The position numbers were made by a program, and so were the translations under genes. Positions 16,570-26,069 of a stretch of 64,000 nt of DNA are shown one piece after another (position 1 is the stretch's first letter; each line of letters starts with the position of its first letter). The notes beneath the pieces were generated by a model, which saw only the letters and a program-made list of their open reading frames with translations, made no database searches and had not been told where the DNA came from. The DNA is from Christiangramia gaetbulicola (GTDB lineage Bacteria; Bacteroidota; Bacteroidia; Flavobacteriales; Flavobacteriaceae): assembly GCF_003054225.1 (NCBI RefSeq), contig NZ_QBKQ01000003.1, positions 792,608 through 856,607 of the forward strand. Reading direction: 5' to 3'.

Positions 16570-18975
16570 ATGGAAGAACTCACCAATTTTTCTGAAGAGA
16601 GTAAGGAATCTAATTTTGATCTAAAGGCAGAGATTTTTAAGTACTTAACCTATTGGAAATGGATTCTTGTCGGCTTTCTTTTAGGAGGCTTGTTAGCGTA
16701 TTTATATAATCGCTACACAATTCCAAAGTACAGCACATCATCCACAATGATCATGGTAGATGATCAGGAAAATAGCGCGATGAGTGCATTACCCTCGGGC
16801 GGGGGTGGAACTATTTTGTCAATAGGAGACGATGGTCTACAAAGTCAGATTGAAAAATTGAAATCAAAGCAATTAGTTTCAAGTGTAATAGACGAGTTGG
16901 ACCTCAATATTTCTTATTACATCGAGGGGAATGTTATTACTGTAGAAGCATATAAGTCTAGCCCTGCAGTTTTAGAATTTATTTCTGCTGATTCTTTAGT
17001 TAATAATGCTGATCTTGATATTCTAATCACCCCTTTATCAGAAACTGAATTCAAATTAAATATTGCAGATTCTGAATATAGTAAAAATCACAAGATTGGA
17101 GAAATAATTAATTTGGATGAAATTGAATTTACAGTTTTACCTAAATCTGGTAATTCCAATGGGGCTTTCAATAAATCAAATACCGTAAATGTAATTGTTG
17201 AACCACTGAGGGAGACAGCAAATAGGTATATACAGAATTTGTTAATTAAACCAAAGGGTAAAGCTAATGATATTTTGGAGCTCTCGATTGTAAATGAATC
17301 AAGTGCAAAATCAGAAGATTTTCTTAATACCTTAATGAAGAGATTTAATGAAGAGGGCGTAGCTAATAAGCAAGAGGTGGCAGAAAATACAACAGCCTTT
17401 ATTCAGGAAAGACTTGAAATGATTACCACGGAATTAGACTCTGTTGAAGTTGGTATTGCTGAATTTAAGAGAGAAAACAGGATTATGAATGTTCAATCCG
17501 GAGCCCAGCAATTTCAGTCAAAATTTTCTGCTGCGGAACAACAAATATTTGATCTGGAAACCCAACTCGAACTTCTACAATCGATTGAGGAATTATTAAG
17601 AAAAAAGGACCCTTATGATTTTTTACCTGAAGTAGGTATAAGTGAGGGAGGAATAACTGGACTTATTAACTCATATAACTCTTTGGTGATGGAGAGGAAT
17701 ATGTATTTAAAAGGTTCAACTGTAAATAATCCGGTAGTTGAGGCTTTATCTGACCAGCTGGATGGGTTACGATCTAATTTGTACGAAAATATAGCAAGTA
17801 CAAGGCAATCTATAAGAGTAAGATTAAATGAATTAAGTACTCGCGGAAATAGAGCTCAAGGACAATTCCAAACTTTTCCAGGCTTGGAAAAAGGAATGCG
17901 TAATATTGAGCGCCAACAGCAAATTAAAGAGCAGCTCTATCTCTTTTTACTACAAAGGCGGGAAGAAGCAGCCATTTCTTTTGCGGCTACTGCATCAGTA
18001 GCACGAGTAGTAGATTCTGCTTTTACTCTGGATAATCCAGTAGATCCTGAACCCTGGTTAATTTTAGTTGGAGGTTTTCTGGTTGGATTGATTATTCCTA
18101 TAGGTATAATTTTTATAAAAAATTTATTAGACACCAAGGTGCATCATAAAGGAGATTTACAAACTTTAATAAAAACAGTACCTTTTATTGGAGAAGTTCC
18201 TAGAATAGGAGCAGAACAAAATGAAGTTATACATTTAAATGACAGGTCTCCACTTGCGGAATCATTCAGGATATTGCGTACCAACTTGGCTTACTTAATT
18301 CAAAATAAAGATAAAGAGCGTGGTGATGTAATTTTTGTAACCTCCACAGTAAAAGGTGAAGGAAAAACTTTTATTTCTTACAATCTATCTAGGACATTAG
18401 CCAGTACAGGTAAATCTGTTTTATTAATAGGTGCAGATATTAGAAATCCTAAACTTCATCGATATACAGAATCTACCTTAGGGGCTAAAGAGAAAGGTCT
18501 TTCTGACTTTCTTTATGATTTTGATGTAAATTCAGAAGATATTGTTTCTAAAACCAATGACGATGATATTGATGTTGACATAGTTCTCTCAGGACCAATT
18601 CCTCCTAACCCCGCTGAATTATTGATGAATGATAGAATGGAGGAATTAATTGAAGATGCTAGAACTCGTTATGATTTTATCATTGTAGATACTGCCCCTG
18701 CCATGATTGTGACAGATACTTTACTTATTAGTCAACTTGCTGATTATACACTATATGTTACCAGAGCAGATTTTACTGAGAAAAATTTACTAGAGTTTCC
18801 AAAGGATCTTAAAAAACAAAGTAAACTCAAAGGTCTTGCTGTAATTCTTAATGACGTGGATTACTCTAAGTTTTCTTATGGAGCCCAATATGGTTATTCA
18901 TATGGCTATGGTTATGGCTATGGTGTAGATAAAGAGAGTAGGTGGAAACGCTTAAAAAGAAGATTGTCTAATTAG
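16570..18975 (+). CDS. Wzc-like polysaccharide co-polymerase and BY-kinase
   Basis: This 801-residue protein has a Wzz domain with TM1 near residues 33-52, a periplasmic coiled-coil region (~270-470) and TM2 near 493-515. A cytoplasmic bacterial tyrosine kinase domain follows: Walker A VKGEGKT (~597-603), A' motif ILIGADIRNP-like (LLIGADIRNP), and Walker B FIIVDTAP. The C-terminus is a Tyr-Gly cluster (YGYSYGYGYGYG, ~778-790), the autophosphorylated tail of BY-kinases. It regulates chain length and export of the polysaccharide through cycles of tail phosphorylation. It follows the Wza-like gene by 4 bp. Its last bases overlap the convergent phosphatase gene by 8 bp. Confidence 0.92.
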   Translation: MEELTNFSEESKESNFDLKAEIFKYLTYWKWILVGFLLGGLLAYLYNRYTIPKYSTSSTMIMVDDQENSAMSALPSGGGGTILSIGDDGLQSQIEKLKSKQLVSSVIDELDLNISYYIEGNVITVEAYKSSPAVLEFISADSLVNNADLDILITPLSETEFKLNIADSEYSKNHKIGEIINLDEIEFTVLPKSGNSNGAFNKSNTVNVIVEPLRETANRYIQNLLIKPKGKANDILELSIVNESSAKSEDFLNTLMKRFNEEGVANKQEVAENTTAFIQERLEMITTELDSVEVGIAEFKRENRIMNVQSGAQQFQSKFSAAEQQIFDLETQLELLQSIEELLRKKDPYDFLPEVGISEGGITGLINSYNSLVMERNMYLKGSTVNNPVVEALSDQLDGLRSNLYENIASTRQSIRVRLNELSTRGNRAQGQFQTFPGLEKGMRNIERQQQIKEQLYLFLLQRREEAAISFAATASVARVVDSAFTLDNPVDPEPWLILVGGFLVGLIIPIGIIFIKNLLDTKVHHKGDLQTLIKTVPFIGEVPRIGAEQNEVIHLNDRSPLAESFRILRTNLAYLIQNKDKERGDVIFVTSTVKGEGKTFISYNLSRTLASTGKSVLLIGADIRNPKLHRYTESTLGAKEKGLSDFLYDFDVNSEDIVSKTNDDDIDVDIVLSGPIPPNPAELLMNDRMEELIEDARTRYDFIIVDTAPAMIVTDTLLISQLADYTLYVTRADFTEKNLLEFPKDLKKQSKLKGLAVILNDVDYSKFSYGAQYGYSYGYGYGYGVDKESRWKRLKRRLSN

Positions 18976-19702
18976 AGAATAATCTTTTATTTCTTTCAAT
19001 TAGATTTTCAATGTGAGGTAAGTGCTTTTTCAAAATCTTAATCTCTTTTATTTTCTGAATATGATCTAATTTATGAGCATCACTGCAAATAAAATCCACC
19101 ATATTACTTTCTAATAAATGATATGCAGTTTTTTGAATGCCTACTCCATAATGTCCCGAAAGCGAAAGCATGTTGAGCTGAAAATCACATCCACGTGTTT
19201 TTAATTCTTTATATTTTTTTAGATCTTTTGAATGATAGAAAGCATATCTCTCAGGATGAGCTAAAATTGGAGAATATGAATTGTTTTGAAGCTTGAATAA
19301 AATTTCATTAAGATTTAAAGGAGGTTGGAAATAGGACATTTCCACTAAAACCTTATTTTCAGTTATAGTTAGGATTTCTTTTTTATCAATAATATCTATA
19401 AAGTTCTGATCCATCATATATTCGGCGGAATAATTCAATTTGATATCATCATCTAGATTTTCTACTACTTTATTATAACCACGAGAAATTGTTTCTGGAG
19501 TATTAGGGTAATATTCTCCTATCACGTGAGGAGTCGCTACAAAACTTTTAATTCCAATATCACTAAATGCTTGAATTAACTCCAGTGATTCCTCCGCAGT
19601 TTTTGCGCCATCGTCAATTCCAGGTAATATATGGTTATGGAAATCGGTTATACCTTCTAAAAGATCAATTAAATAGATTTTCTTTTTAAATATTGAAAAC
19701 AT
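18968..19702 (-). CDS. PHP-type tyrosine-protein phosphatase (CpsB/CapC-like)
   Basis: This 244-residue protein uses the ATG at 19702; a TTG at 19723 would add seven residues. DFHNHILPGIDDGAKT is the His-x-His metal-binding start of the PHP family. VATPHV, AHPERY and CSDAHK provide the remaining metal ligands. CpsB-type enzymes dephosphorylate the Tyr tail of Wzc/CpsD kinases with divalent metal. It is encoded on the opposite strand, convergent with and overlapping the kinase gene. The pairing makes the kinase tail just across the junction its likely substrate. Antisense transcription through the overlap could also link their expression, which is inference. Confidence 0.9.
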   Translation of the reverse strand: MFSIFKKKIYLIDLLEGITDFHNHILPGIDDGAKTAEESLELIQAFSDIGIKSFVATPHVIGEYYPNTPETISRGYNKVVENLDDDIKLNYSAEYMMDQNFIDIIDKKEILTITENKVLVEMSYFQPPLNLNEILFKLQNNSYSPILAHPERYAFYHSKDLKKYKELKTRGCDFQLNMLSLSGHYGVGIQKTAYHLLESNMVDFICSDAHKLDHIQKIKEIKILKKHLPHIENLIERNKRLFSN

Positions 19703-19779
19703 GGGGTCTATTTTAGGTCTCAAAATTACATAATTTAAATTCTTATTATTAATATTTGCAGAGTTCCTGGACCTAAAAT

Positions 19780-21141
19780 ATGAGACTTACCTTTTTAATT
19801 GCTTTATTATTTTCATTTTGCTTCGTTTGTAACGGCCAGATTGAATATCAAATTAATTTCGATGGACAAGGGCAATTATTCACAGGAGATGAATCTCCAT
19901 TCTGGATGCATACCAATTACAGAGGCAGAATGGATGAAAAATCTCATTTGTTTGGTTTGGTTTCTACGAAAGTTAAGATGGATCTTACTTCTGATAGTTA
20001 TGCTGAATTTGGAGCTGGAGCCTTCTATAAAGATGGATATAAAGATGGGGCTAAATTAGATCAACTTTACTTTAATTATGTATCGCCTAAATTTGGAGTA
20101 GTCATAGGTAAAAAGCAGCGTAAAGATCTTTTTCAAGGTCTTAGTGCAACCAATGAAAATATTATATGGTCTCTTAATGCCGCTCCCATGCCTGGGATGA
20201 GATTTTTTATCAGAGATCCACTTTTTATTTTTAAAGAAGATCACGGCATAGGTATTATTGCCAGTTTAGAGGAGTATTTAATGGACGATGATCGTTACAT
20301 TGAGGATACTCGTCTTCATCATAAAAGTCTTCATTTGGTTTACCGAAACGAGAACAATTTTCAAATTGACATGGGGGTGCAGCATTTCGTGCAATGGGCG
20401 GGCTATTCAGAAGAGTTTGGACAACTACCAAATTCATGGGATGATTATTTTAGGATATTTACAGGAATGGCTAGTGAAGGAGATGTTGGTAATGGTGAGG
20501 AAGTTAATGCTCTGGGAAACCAGATTGGTAGTTATGAAATAAAAATAAAAACGAAAATCAGGGATGTAGATTTTCAGTTTTTGTACAATCATATTTTCGA
20601 AGATGCCTCTGGTATGAAAGGAGGGAATTTTCCTGACGGTCGATATGCGGTTTATTTTGAAGATAACCGTGATACTTTTTGGGGAACTTCCTGGTTAAAG
20701 GCCTTTATGTATGAATTTTATTATACAAAGAACCAGAGTAGAACCAGAAAAAGTTCTGAAGAAGATGGAGCAGATAATTATTTCAACAATAATTTATATC
20801 GATCTGGATGGACGTATAACAACCAGGTATTGGGAATGCCTTTTATCTTATTGAATGATAATAGGTTTAGAATTGGAACCAATATAACCACTGTTCATCA
20901 TTTAGGCCTTAAAGGGAAAGCTTTCGAAAAATATCCTTATCGATTTCTGTTAAGTTACCGAAAAAACTACGGTGTAAAAGATTCTTTCTTTGCGGAGACT
21001 AGAGAGGTCCTGTCATCCTTAATTGAATTAGATCTAGTAAACGATAATTATAGTCTAAAAGCACAAATTGGAGCAGATATAAGCTCCTATGAGGATGCCA
21101 ATTTAGGAGTTGGTATAAGTTTCTCAAAAGCAATTTTTTAG
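19780..21141 (+). CDS. Capsule assembly Wzi family outer-membrane protein
   Basis: This 453-residue protein has a signal peptide (MRLTFLIALLFSFCFVCNGQ) and then alternating beta strands rich in aromatic residues that fit an outer-membrane barrel. It ends in Phe (FSKAIF), typical for Bam-dependent barrels. Segments such as SPFWMHTNYRG, DRYIEDTRLHHKSLHLVYR and VQHFVQWAGYS match Bacteroidota Wzi-like proteins. E. coli Wzi is a lectin-like barrel that helps hold capsule on the surface. Placement beside the Wza-, Wzc- and phosphatase-like genes supports that role. The gene is divergent from the phosphatase gene, with 77 bp between start codons. Confidence 0.8.
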   Translation: MRLTFLIALLFSFCFVCNGQIEYQINFDGQGQLFTGDESPFWMHTNYRGRMDEKSHLFGLVSTKVKMDLTSDSYAEFGAGAFYKDGYKDGAKLDQLYFNYVSPKFGVVIGKKQRKDLFQGLSATNENIIWSLNAAPMPGMRFFIRDPLFIFKEDHGIGIIASLEEYLMDDDRYIEDTRLHHKSLHLVYRNENNFQIDMGVQHFVQWAGYSEEFGQLPNSWDDYFRIFTGMASEGDVGNGEEVNALGNQIGSYEIKIKTKIRDVDFQFLYNHIFEDASGMKGGNFPDGRYAVYFEDNRDTFWGTSWLKAFMYEFYYTKNQSRTRKSSEEDGADNYFNNNLYRSGWTYNNQVLGMPFILLNDNRFRIGTNITTVHHLGLKGKAFEKYPYRFLLSYRKNYGVKDSFFAETREVLSSLIELDLVNDNYSLKAQIGADISSYEDANLGVGISFSKAIF

Positions 21142-21197
21142 ATTTCGTCTGATTTATTTTTTGTACTTTCCACACGCCTTAAATCATTTAGACTAAC

Positions 21198-24100
21198 TTG
21201 AATCAGGATTCTTCCCCAAATCTGCAGGAAGCCGTTATAACTTATAGTTATACATCGGGTGTACTATCTTATAGTAAACAGCCCGATCATTTGCTGTCTG
21301 ATTACCTTACAGATGAATTTCAAATAGGGAAAAAGCTTTCAGCGCTTTTTGAGCCGGATTTATCTTCAAAAATTGAAAGATGCCTCTCCTTATGTAAAAA
21401 AGGAAAATTTCAATCATTATCTCATACTAATAAGCTTAGCAATCTTCAGCTTTATTTTTTTCCAATTCTTGAGACTAATGGTTGCATTGATAAAGTTTCC
21501 ATAGTTATTGAAAAAGAGGATTTAAATGCTAAACCTGATCTTTTAAGTACCAGCGTGCATTTTCAGAATAAGGAAGGTTATAATGAGCAGGTTTATTCAA
21601 ACCTGTTTTATAATAATCCGGACGCCGTTTTCTCATTTGATCTTGACGGTAATTTTGTTAACGCAAACAAAAGTTCTGCTGAACTGGCTGAAACCTCTAT
21701 TTCCGAACTTTTAAACATGCATTTCCTTCCCTTCATTCCGGAAGAAGATCATTCAATAGTTCTAGATCATTTTGAAAAAGCAAAACAAGGGTTTAATCAG
21801 AATTACCAGACTACCTTCCAAAGTTTAAAGGGTACATTCAAGTATCTCGAAATTAATCTTTTTCCAATACATCATAAGTATCAAATAATAGGAGTGTACG
21901 GGATTGCAAAAGATATAACTACTCAAAAGCTTGAAGAGAAAAAGGTTCTGGAAGAGCGGCAGATGCTACGGGCAATTATCGATAATATTCCAGATTATAT
22001 ATTTGTCAAAGACCGGGAGCACAAAAGTATTCTGGCTAACCGTAAGTTCTATGAACAGATCCTAGGTAAAACATCTGATGAAAGTAGTTTAGGGTATACT
22101 CCTAGGGACTATTTTGATCGAGAAAAAGGAGAGCATATTATTGCAGATAATGAATGGGTAATGAATACCGGTCAATCTGTGATCAATCGTCCTGATACTG
22201 TTCATAATATCCAGGGAAAGCAAGAAAAGGTGCTTTTAACCAAAGTTCCTTTAAAAAATCAGAAGGAGGAAATAATAGGGCTTGTAGGGGTTGCTCGTGA
22301 TATAACCGAAACCTATCTTCATAATAAAAAGCAGGAACTAGTCTTTAAAGTGATCAAAGCATTTGGTGATAAACCTACGCTGCATGAAGCAATGGTAAAG
22401 GTTCTTGAAATTTTTTGTACAGAATTGGGCTATGATTATGCAGAAGCCTTCCAGGTTAGCGTGAACAATGAAAAGATCGTAAGAACCGCCTTCTGGCCTT
22501 TAGAAAAAGATCTTTCTGAAAGCGTTACCACGTATGAAAAAGGGGAACGGTTACCGGGAAAAGTATGGCAGTCTGGTAAAGTGAAAATCTTAAGACAGAA
22601 TGACGAGAACCAGCTTCTAAAAGACATGCTCTTAAGTGAAGGAAAAGTTCTGAAATCTGCTGTCGGCTTTCCAATTATATTTCAGGATAGATTGATTTCT
22701 ATCTTCTGTCTTGGTTCTATCGAGGATTCAAAAAAAATTGAAATAGAATTACTTGAAGATATCACTCTGCAAATTGCTTCGGCTATTGAAAGAAAGCGTA
22801 GCCAGGAACAGCTTAATGACTTTTTTAGTTATTCCCCTAATCTAATTGCTGTTATTGGGATGGATGGTTTTGTGAAAAAGATCAATCCATCTTTTGAGGA
22901 GAAATTTGGATATTCTGAATGTGAAATTCTTACAAAACCTTTTACGGAATTTATTCATCCAGATGACCTCGCCAAGACCTTTGAAGCTATAGAAAAAGTA
23001 TATATAGAAGGAACAGATTTCGAAATTAGATGTAAGAGAAAAGATGGAGAATATCTATGGATCTCATGGAGGTTTTCTCGCTTCTTCGAAAAGGAGAATA
23101 TTGTGTTCATTTATGGAACAGATATTACTCCATTAAAAAGGGCACATGAAGAACTATCAGAAAATATAACTGAACTCACGTTAGTCCAGGAAAAGCTGGA
23201 AGAGTCTGAAATGAAATATCGCAGTCTCTTTGACGCAAGCCCTCTGCCAATGTGGGTTTTAGATAGAGTGAACTTAAGATTCCTGAAAGTGAATAAAGCT
23301 GCCATAGAGCTATATGGCTACACCGAAGAAGAATTTTCTGAAATGACGGTAAAGGATCTTTGGGTTCCAGGTCAGGATGAAATTATAAACCCGATAATTT
23401 CTGAAAACCAGAATGAATTTTTTCAGGTCAAACTAAGCCATTTTAAAAAGAATGGAGACCTTATTCATGTAAATATCAATAGCAACCCGGTTATTTTTGA
23501 CGGGATTGAAGCAAGAGTATCATTAATCAAGAATGTTACAGACCGTATAAAAGCTGAAGAGAAGCTATTTCAAAGTGAACAGCGATTTAAAGCTCTCGTT
23601 CAGGAAGGTTCAGACCTTATATCTATCGTAGATGAGAATTTGAATTATTTTTATAATAGTCCTGCATCTAATTCTGTCTTTGGTCTTGGGCCCTCACAAC
23701 TTCATAATAAGAATTTTAGAGACTATATTCACGAAGAGGATCTTATAATTCTGGAGGATCATCTGTCTAAATTAGAATCTCAGAAAAGAGTACAATTACC
23801 TTCATATAGGGTAAAAGGCGCTGAGAACAATTGGCGCTGGATGGAAACAATCATGACAGATTTAAAGGATGAACCTGCAATTGGTGGGATAGTTATGAAC
23901 TCCAGGGATATTACAGAATTTGTAGAGCAGGAGAAAGAGCTGCTGGAAAGTTTGACTCGCTATAATATTGTTTCAAAAGCCACCAGTGATATCATTACCG
24001 ATTACGATATTCAAAAAGATGAAATAAGCGTAAGCGAAGCAACTTTTAAAATTTTTGGATATGAAAAAGGGAATGGAAAATATTCAAGTAAATGGTGGAA

Positions 24101-24536
24101 TAGCAAAATTCATCCTGAAGACCATGATTACGTAAGAGCAGGAGCGAAGGAAATGAAAGAAAATGGAGTTAAGAATCTCACTATAGAATATAGATTCCAG
24201 TGTGCCGATGGATCTTATAAATATATTCTGGATAGAAGCTATTTAATGGTTGATGAAAAGGGGAATCCAATTAGAATTATAGGTTCCATGCAGGATATCA
24301 CTGAAAGAAAACAACATTTAATTGCTATAGAGAATCATAATAAACGTTTAAAAGAAATCGCCTGGACGCAATCCCATACGGTAAGAGCACCTTTAGCCAA
24401 GCTTATGGGACTGGTAGATTTACTTCTTAATTATAAAAATGATTTAGAAAACATTGACGAAATACTTGAAATTATTTTAACTTCAGCAAATGAGCTTGAT
24501 AGTATTATCAGGAAGATTGCAACTCAAACTGAATAG
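21198..24536 (+). CDS. Multi-PAS/GAF sensor protein with truncated histidine-kinase end
   Basis: This 1112-residue soluble protein begins at TTG. Domains in order: a degenerate PAS-like N-terminus (~1-90), PAS (~125-245), PAS (~250-375), GAF (~378-530), PAS (~535-655), PAS (~672-790), PAS (~796-915) and a PAS_3-type domain (~925-1040). Its last ~70 residues form an H-box helix (WTQSHTVRAPLAKLMGLVDLL) and a second helix, then a stop. The HATPase domain is missing altogether, so it cannot phosphorylate itself. Similar headless proteins occur in Bacteroidota beside response regulators, and one follows here after 33 bp. Either another kinase phosphorylates the His, or the protein acts by binding. 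Confidence 0.85.
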   Translation: MNQDSSPNLQEAVITYSYTSGVLSYSKQPDHLLSDYLTDEFQIGKKLSALFEPDLSSKIERCLSLCKKGKFQSLSHTNKLSNLQLYFFPILETNGCIDKVSIVIEKEDLNAKPDLLSTSVHFQNKEGYNEQVYSNLFYNNPDAVFSFDLDGNFVNANKSSAELAETSISELLNMHFLPFIPEEDHSIVLDHFEKAKQGFNQNYQTTFQSLKGTFKYLEINLFPIHHKYQIIGVYGIAKDITTQKLEEKKVLEERQMLRAIIDNIPDYIFVKDREHKSILANRKFYEQILGKTSDESSLGYTPRDYFDREKGEHIIADNEWVMNTGQSVINRPDTVHNIQGKQEKVLLTKVPLKNQKEEIIGLVGVARDITETYLHNKKQELVFKVIKAFGDKPTLHEAMVKVLEIFCTELGYDYAEAFQVSVNNEKIVRTAFWPLEKDLSESVTTYEKGERLPGKVWQSGKVKILRQNDENQLLKDMLLSEGKVLKSAVGFPIIFQDRLISIFCLGSIEDSKKIEIELLEDITLQIASAIERKRSQEQLNDFFSYSPNLIAVIGMDGFVKKINPSFEEKFGYSECEILTKPFTEFIHPDDLAKTFEAIEKVYIEGTDFEIRCKRKDGEYLWISWRFSRFFEKENIVFIYGTDITPLKRAHEELSENITELTLVQEKLEESEMKYRSLFDASPLPMWVLDRVNLRFLKVNKAAIELYGYTEEEFSEMTVKDLWVPGQDEIINPIISENQNEFFQVKLSHFKKNGDLIHVNINSNPVIFDGIEARVSLIKNVTDRIKAEEKLFQSEQRFKALVQEGSDLISIVDENLNYFYNSPASNSVFGLGPSQLHNKNFRDYIHEEDLIILEDHLSKLESQKRVQLPSYRVKGAENNWRWMETIMTDLKDEPAIGGIVMNSRDITEFVEQEKELLESLTRYNIVSKATSDIITDYDIQKDEISVSEATFKIFGYEKGNGKYSSKWWNSKIHPEDHDYVRAGAKEMKENGVKNLTIEYRFQCADGSYKYILDRSYLMVDEKGNPIRIIGSMQDITERKQHLIAIENHNKRLKEIAWTQSHTVRAPLAKLMGLVDLLLNYKNDLENIDEILEIILTSANELDSIIRKIATQTE

Positions 24537-24569
24537 GAATTTTATTGAACCCCAAAATCAACCTATAAG

Positions 24570-24974
24570 ATGTTACGAACTATAATAGTGGATGATGACG
24601 AAATAGTTACATTTTTACAAAAGAAAATTGTCTCTAAGTGTGAGCTGGACCCTGACCCTATTTCTTTTAAAGATGCTGGCGAAGCCCTACGTTTTTTGAG
24701 CCAGGATTCAGACACGGAGGTTAGTTACTTAATTATGCTGGATATAAACATGCCTAATATGAGTGGCTGGCAGTTCCTGGAAGAAATAAAGAACGTTCCA
24801 GATAACGACCGGTTTCATGTAGTAATGGTAACTTCTTCTATAGATAGAAAAGATAAGAGAGACGCTGCCAACGATCCTCACGTGATAGATTTCATAGAAA
24901 AACCTGTTTCCGCCAAGCACTGCGCAAAATTAAAAGGTATCTCTAAGCTCGAAAAATACTTTGCAGAGAGTTAA
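24570..24974 (+). CDS. Single-domain response regulator (CheY-like)
   Basis: This 134-residue protein is one receiver domain. It has the acidic pair in IVDDDE, the phospho-acceptor Asp in MLDINMPNMSG (~residue 57), Thr/Ser in VMVTSS and Lys in FIEKPVS. There is no output domain, so it signals by protein contact or phosphotransfer. It follows the multi-PAS sensor by 33 bp and is its likely partner. The sensor has no ATPase domain, so an additional kinase or phosphodonor would be needed. Its last 32 bases overlap the 3' end of the convergent gene. Confidence 0.9.
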   Translation: MLRTIIVDDDEIVTFLQKKIVSKCELDPDPISFKDAGEALRFLSQDSDTEVSYLIMLDINMPNMSGWQFLEEIKNVPDNDRFHVVMVTSSIDRKDKRDAANDPHVIDFIEKPVSAKHCAKLKGISKLEKYFAES

Positions 24975-26055
24975 AATCCATTTTCTTCATTAATGGATCG
25001 GCATTCTGAATCTTTTCTTCTGCCCAGTTTTCTTCTTCCTGAGCCGGAGCATCTGTATCCTCATTGATGGCCTCTGCTGTAGGTTCATAATTCAGTTTTA
25101 TATACATAGGGAAATGATCAGAGCCTATATTTCGCTCCCTGGCGATATCAATAAGAGTAAAGTCTTTGGTGTGAAAAACATGATCTAACGGCCATCTAAG
25201 CAGAAAATAATTGGAATGAAAAGTATTGAAAAAGCCTCTTCCTTTCCTTGGATCCATTAACCCGCTGAGTTTTTGAAACAACCTCGTAGTTCTGGACCAG
25301 GCAACATCATTAAGATCACCAATGACCAGAATGGAATCTTTTTCGGCATCGATATCCCTTCCTACCATTAATAGTTCTGCATCCCTGTTGGTTGAAGTCT
25401 CACTTTCTGTAGGACTTGGAGGCATTGGATGAAGACAATGCAACCTTACCTTTTTACCATTTCTTAAGATCACATTTCCGTGGATGGATGGTATATCTTC
25501 CTGTACCAGGTTTCTAACCTTAATATCATCCAGTTCCAGTTTCGAATAAAGGTGCATTCCGTATAAATTGTCTTTAGGAATTTTAATGTTGTATTTATAG
25601 TCTTTTTCTATTTCTGAAAGTTCTTCTTCCCACCTTTTATCAGTTTCCAAAGTAAGAACCAGGTCTGGCTCCCTCTCTTTAATAAGAGAAATGAGTTTAT
25701 CACTTCTTTTATTAGGGGTTAGAACATTGCTTACAAGGATTGAAATGGTTGCATTTGGATCGCTTCCCTTGAACTTCATGACTTGCTTTCTAGCCAGGTA
25801 GGTATAAGGGAATATTTTCTTGAATTGATAAAAAAGGCTGAAAAGTAAAGCTCCTACCGCAACAAAATGCCAGAGCTCAGAAAATTCGTAAACTACCAGG
25901 GAAGCAACAAGCACACAAATAATGAGGAAACTGATTTGTATACGGGGAAAGTCAAAACCTCTTACCCACCAGATATCAAACCTGGTAAGTGAAGCTATTG
26001 TCGGGATACACATTATTACTGTGAAAAAGAGGACAAGAATTTCTCCGATGCTCAT
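24943..26055 (-). CDS. Membrane-anchored endonuclease/exonuclease/phosphatase family protein
   Basis: This 370-residue protein has about three N-terminal membrane segments (residues ~5-90), then an EEP-fold domain. Visible motifs are SILVSNVLTPNKRSDKL (first strand), LTLETDKRWEEEL (metal-binding Glu region), HCLHPMPPSP, VIGDLNDVAWS (Asp-x-Asn) and NIGSDHFPMYIKL (Asp-His pair). EEP proteins hydrolyse phosphodiesters or phosphomonoesters in nucleic acids, lipids or inositol phosphates. The membrane anchor suggests an extracytoplasmic lipid or nucleic-acid substrate. The C-terminal ~40 residues are acidic. It overlaps the response-regulator gene tail to tail and lies 14 bp downstream of the PAP2 gene in a two-gene unit. 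Confidence 0.85.
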   Translation of the reverse strand: MSIGEILVLFFTVIMCIPTIASLTRFDIWWVRGFDFPRIQISFLIICVLVASLVVYEFSELWHFVAVGALLFSLFYQFKKIFPYTYLARKQVMKFKGSDPNATISILVSNVLTPNKRSDKLISLIKEREPDLVLTLETDKRWEEELSEIEKDYKYNIKIPKDNLYGMHLYSKLELDDIKVRNLVQEDIPSIHGNVILRNGKKVRLHCLHPMPPSPTESETSTNRDAELLMVGRDIDAEKDSILVIGDLNDVAWSRTTRLFQKLSGLMDPRKGRGFFNTFHSNYFLLRWPLDHVFHTKDFTLIDIARERNIGSDHFPMYIKLNYEPTAEAINEDTDAPAQEEENWAEEKIQNADPLMKKMDFNSLQSIFRA

Positions 26056-26069
26056 AAGTAAATGAATCT

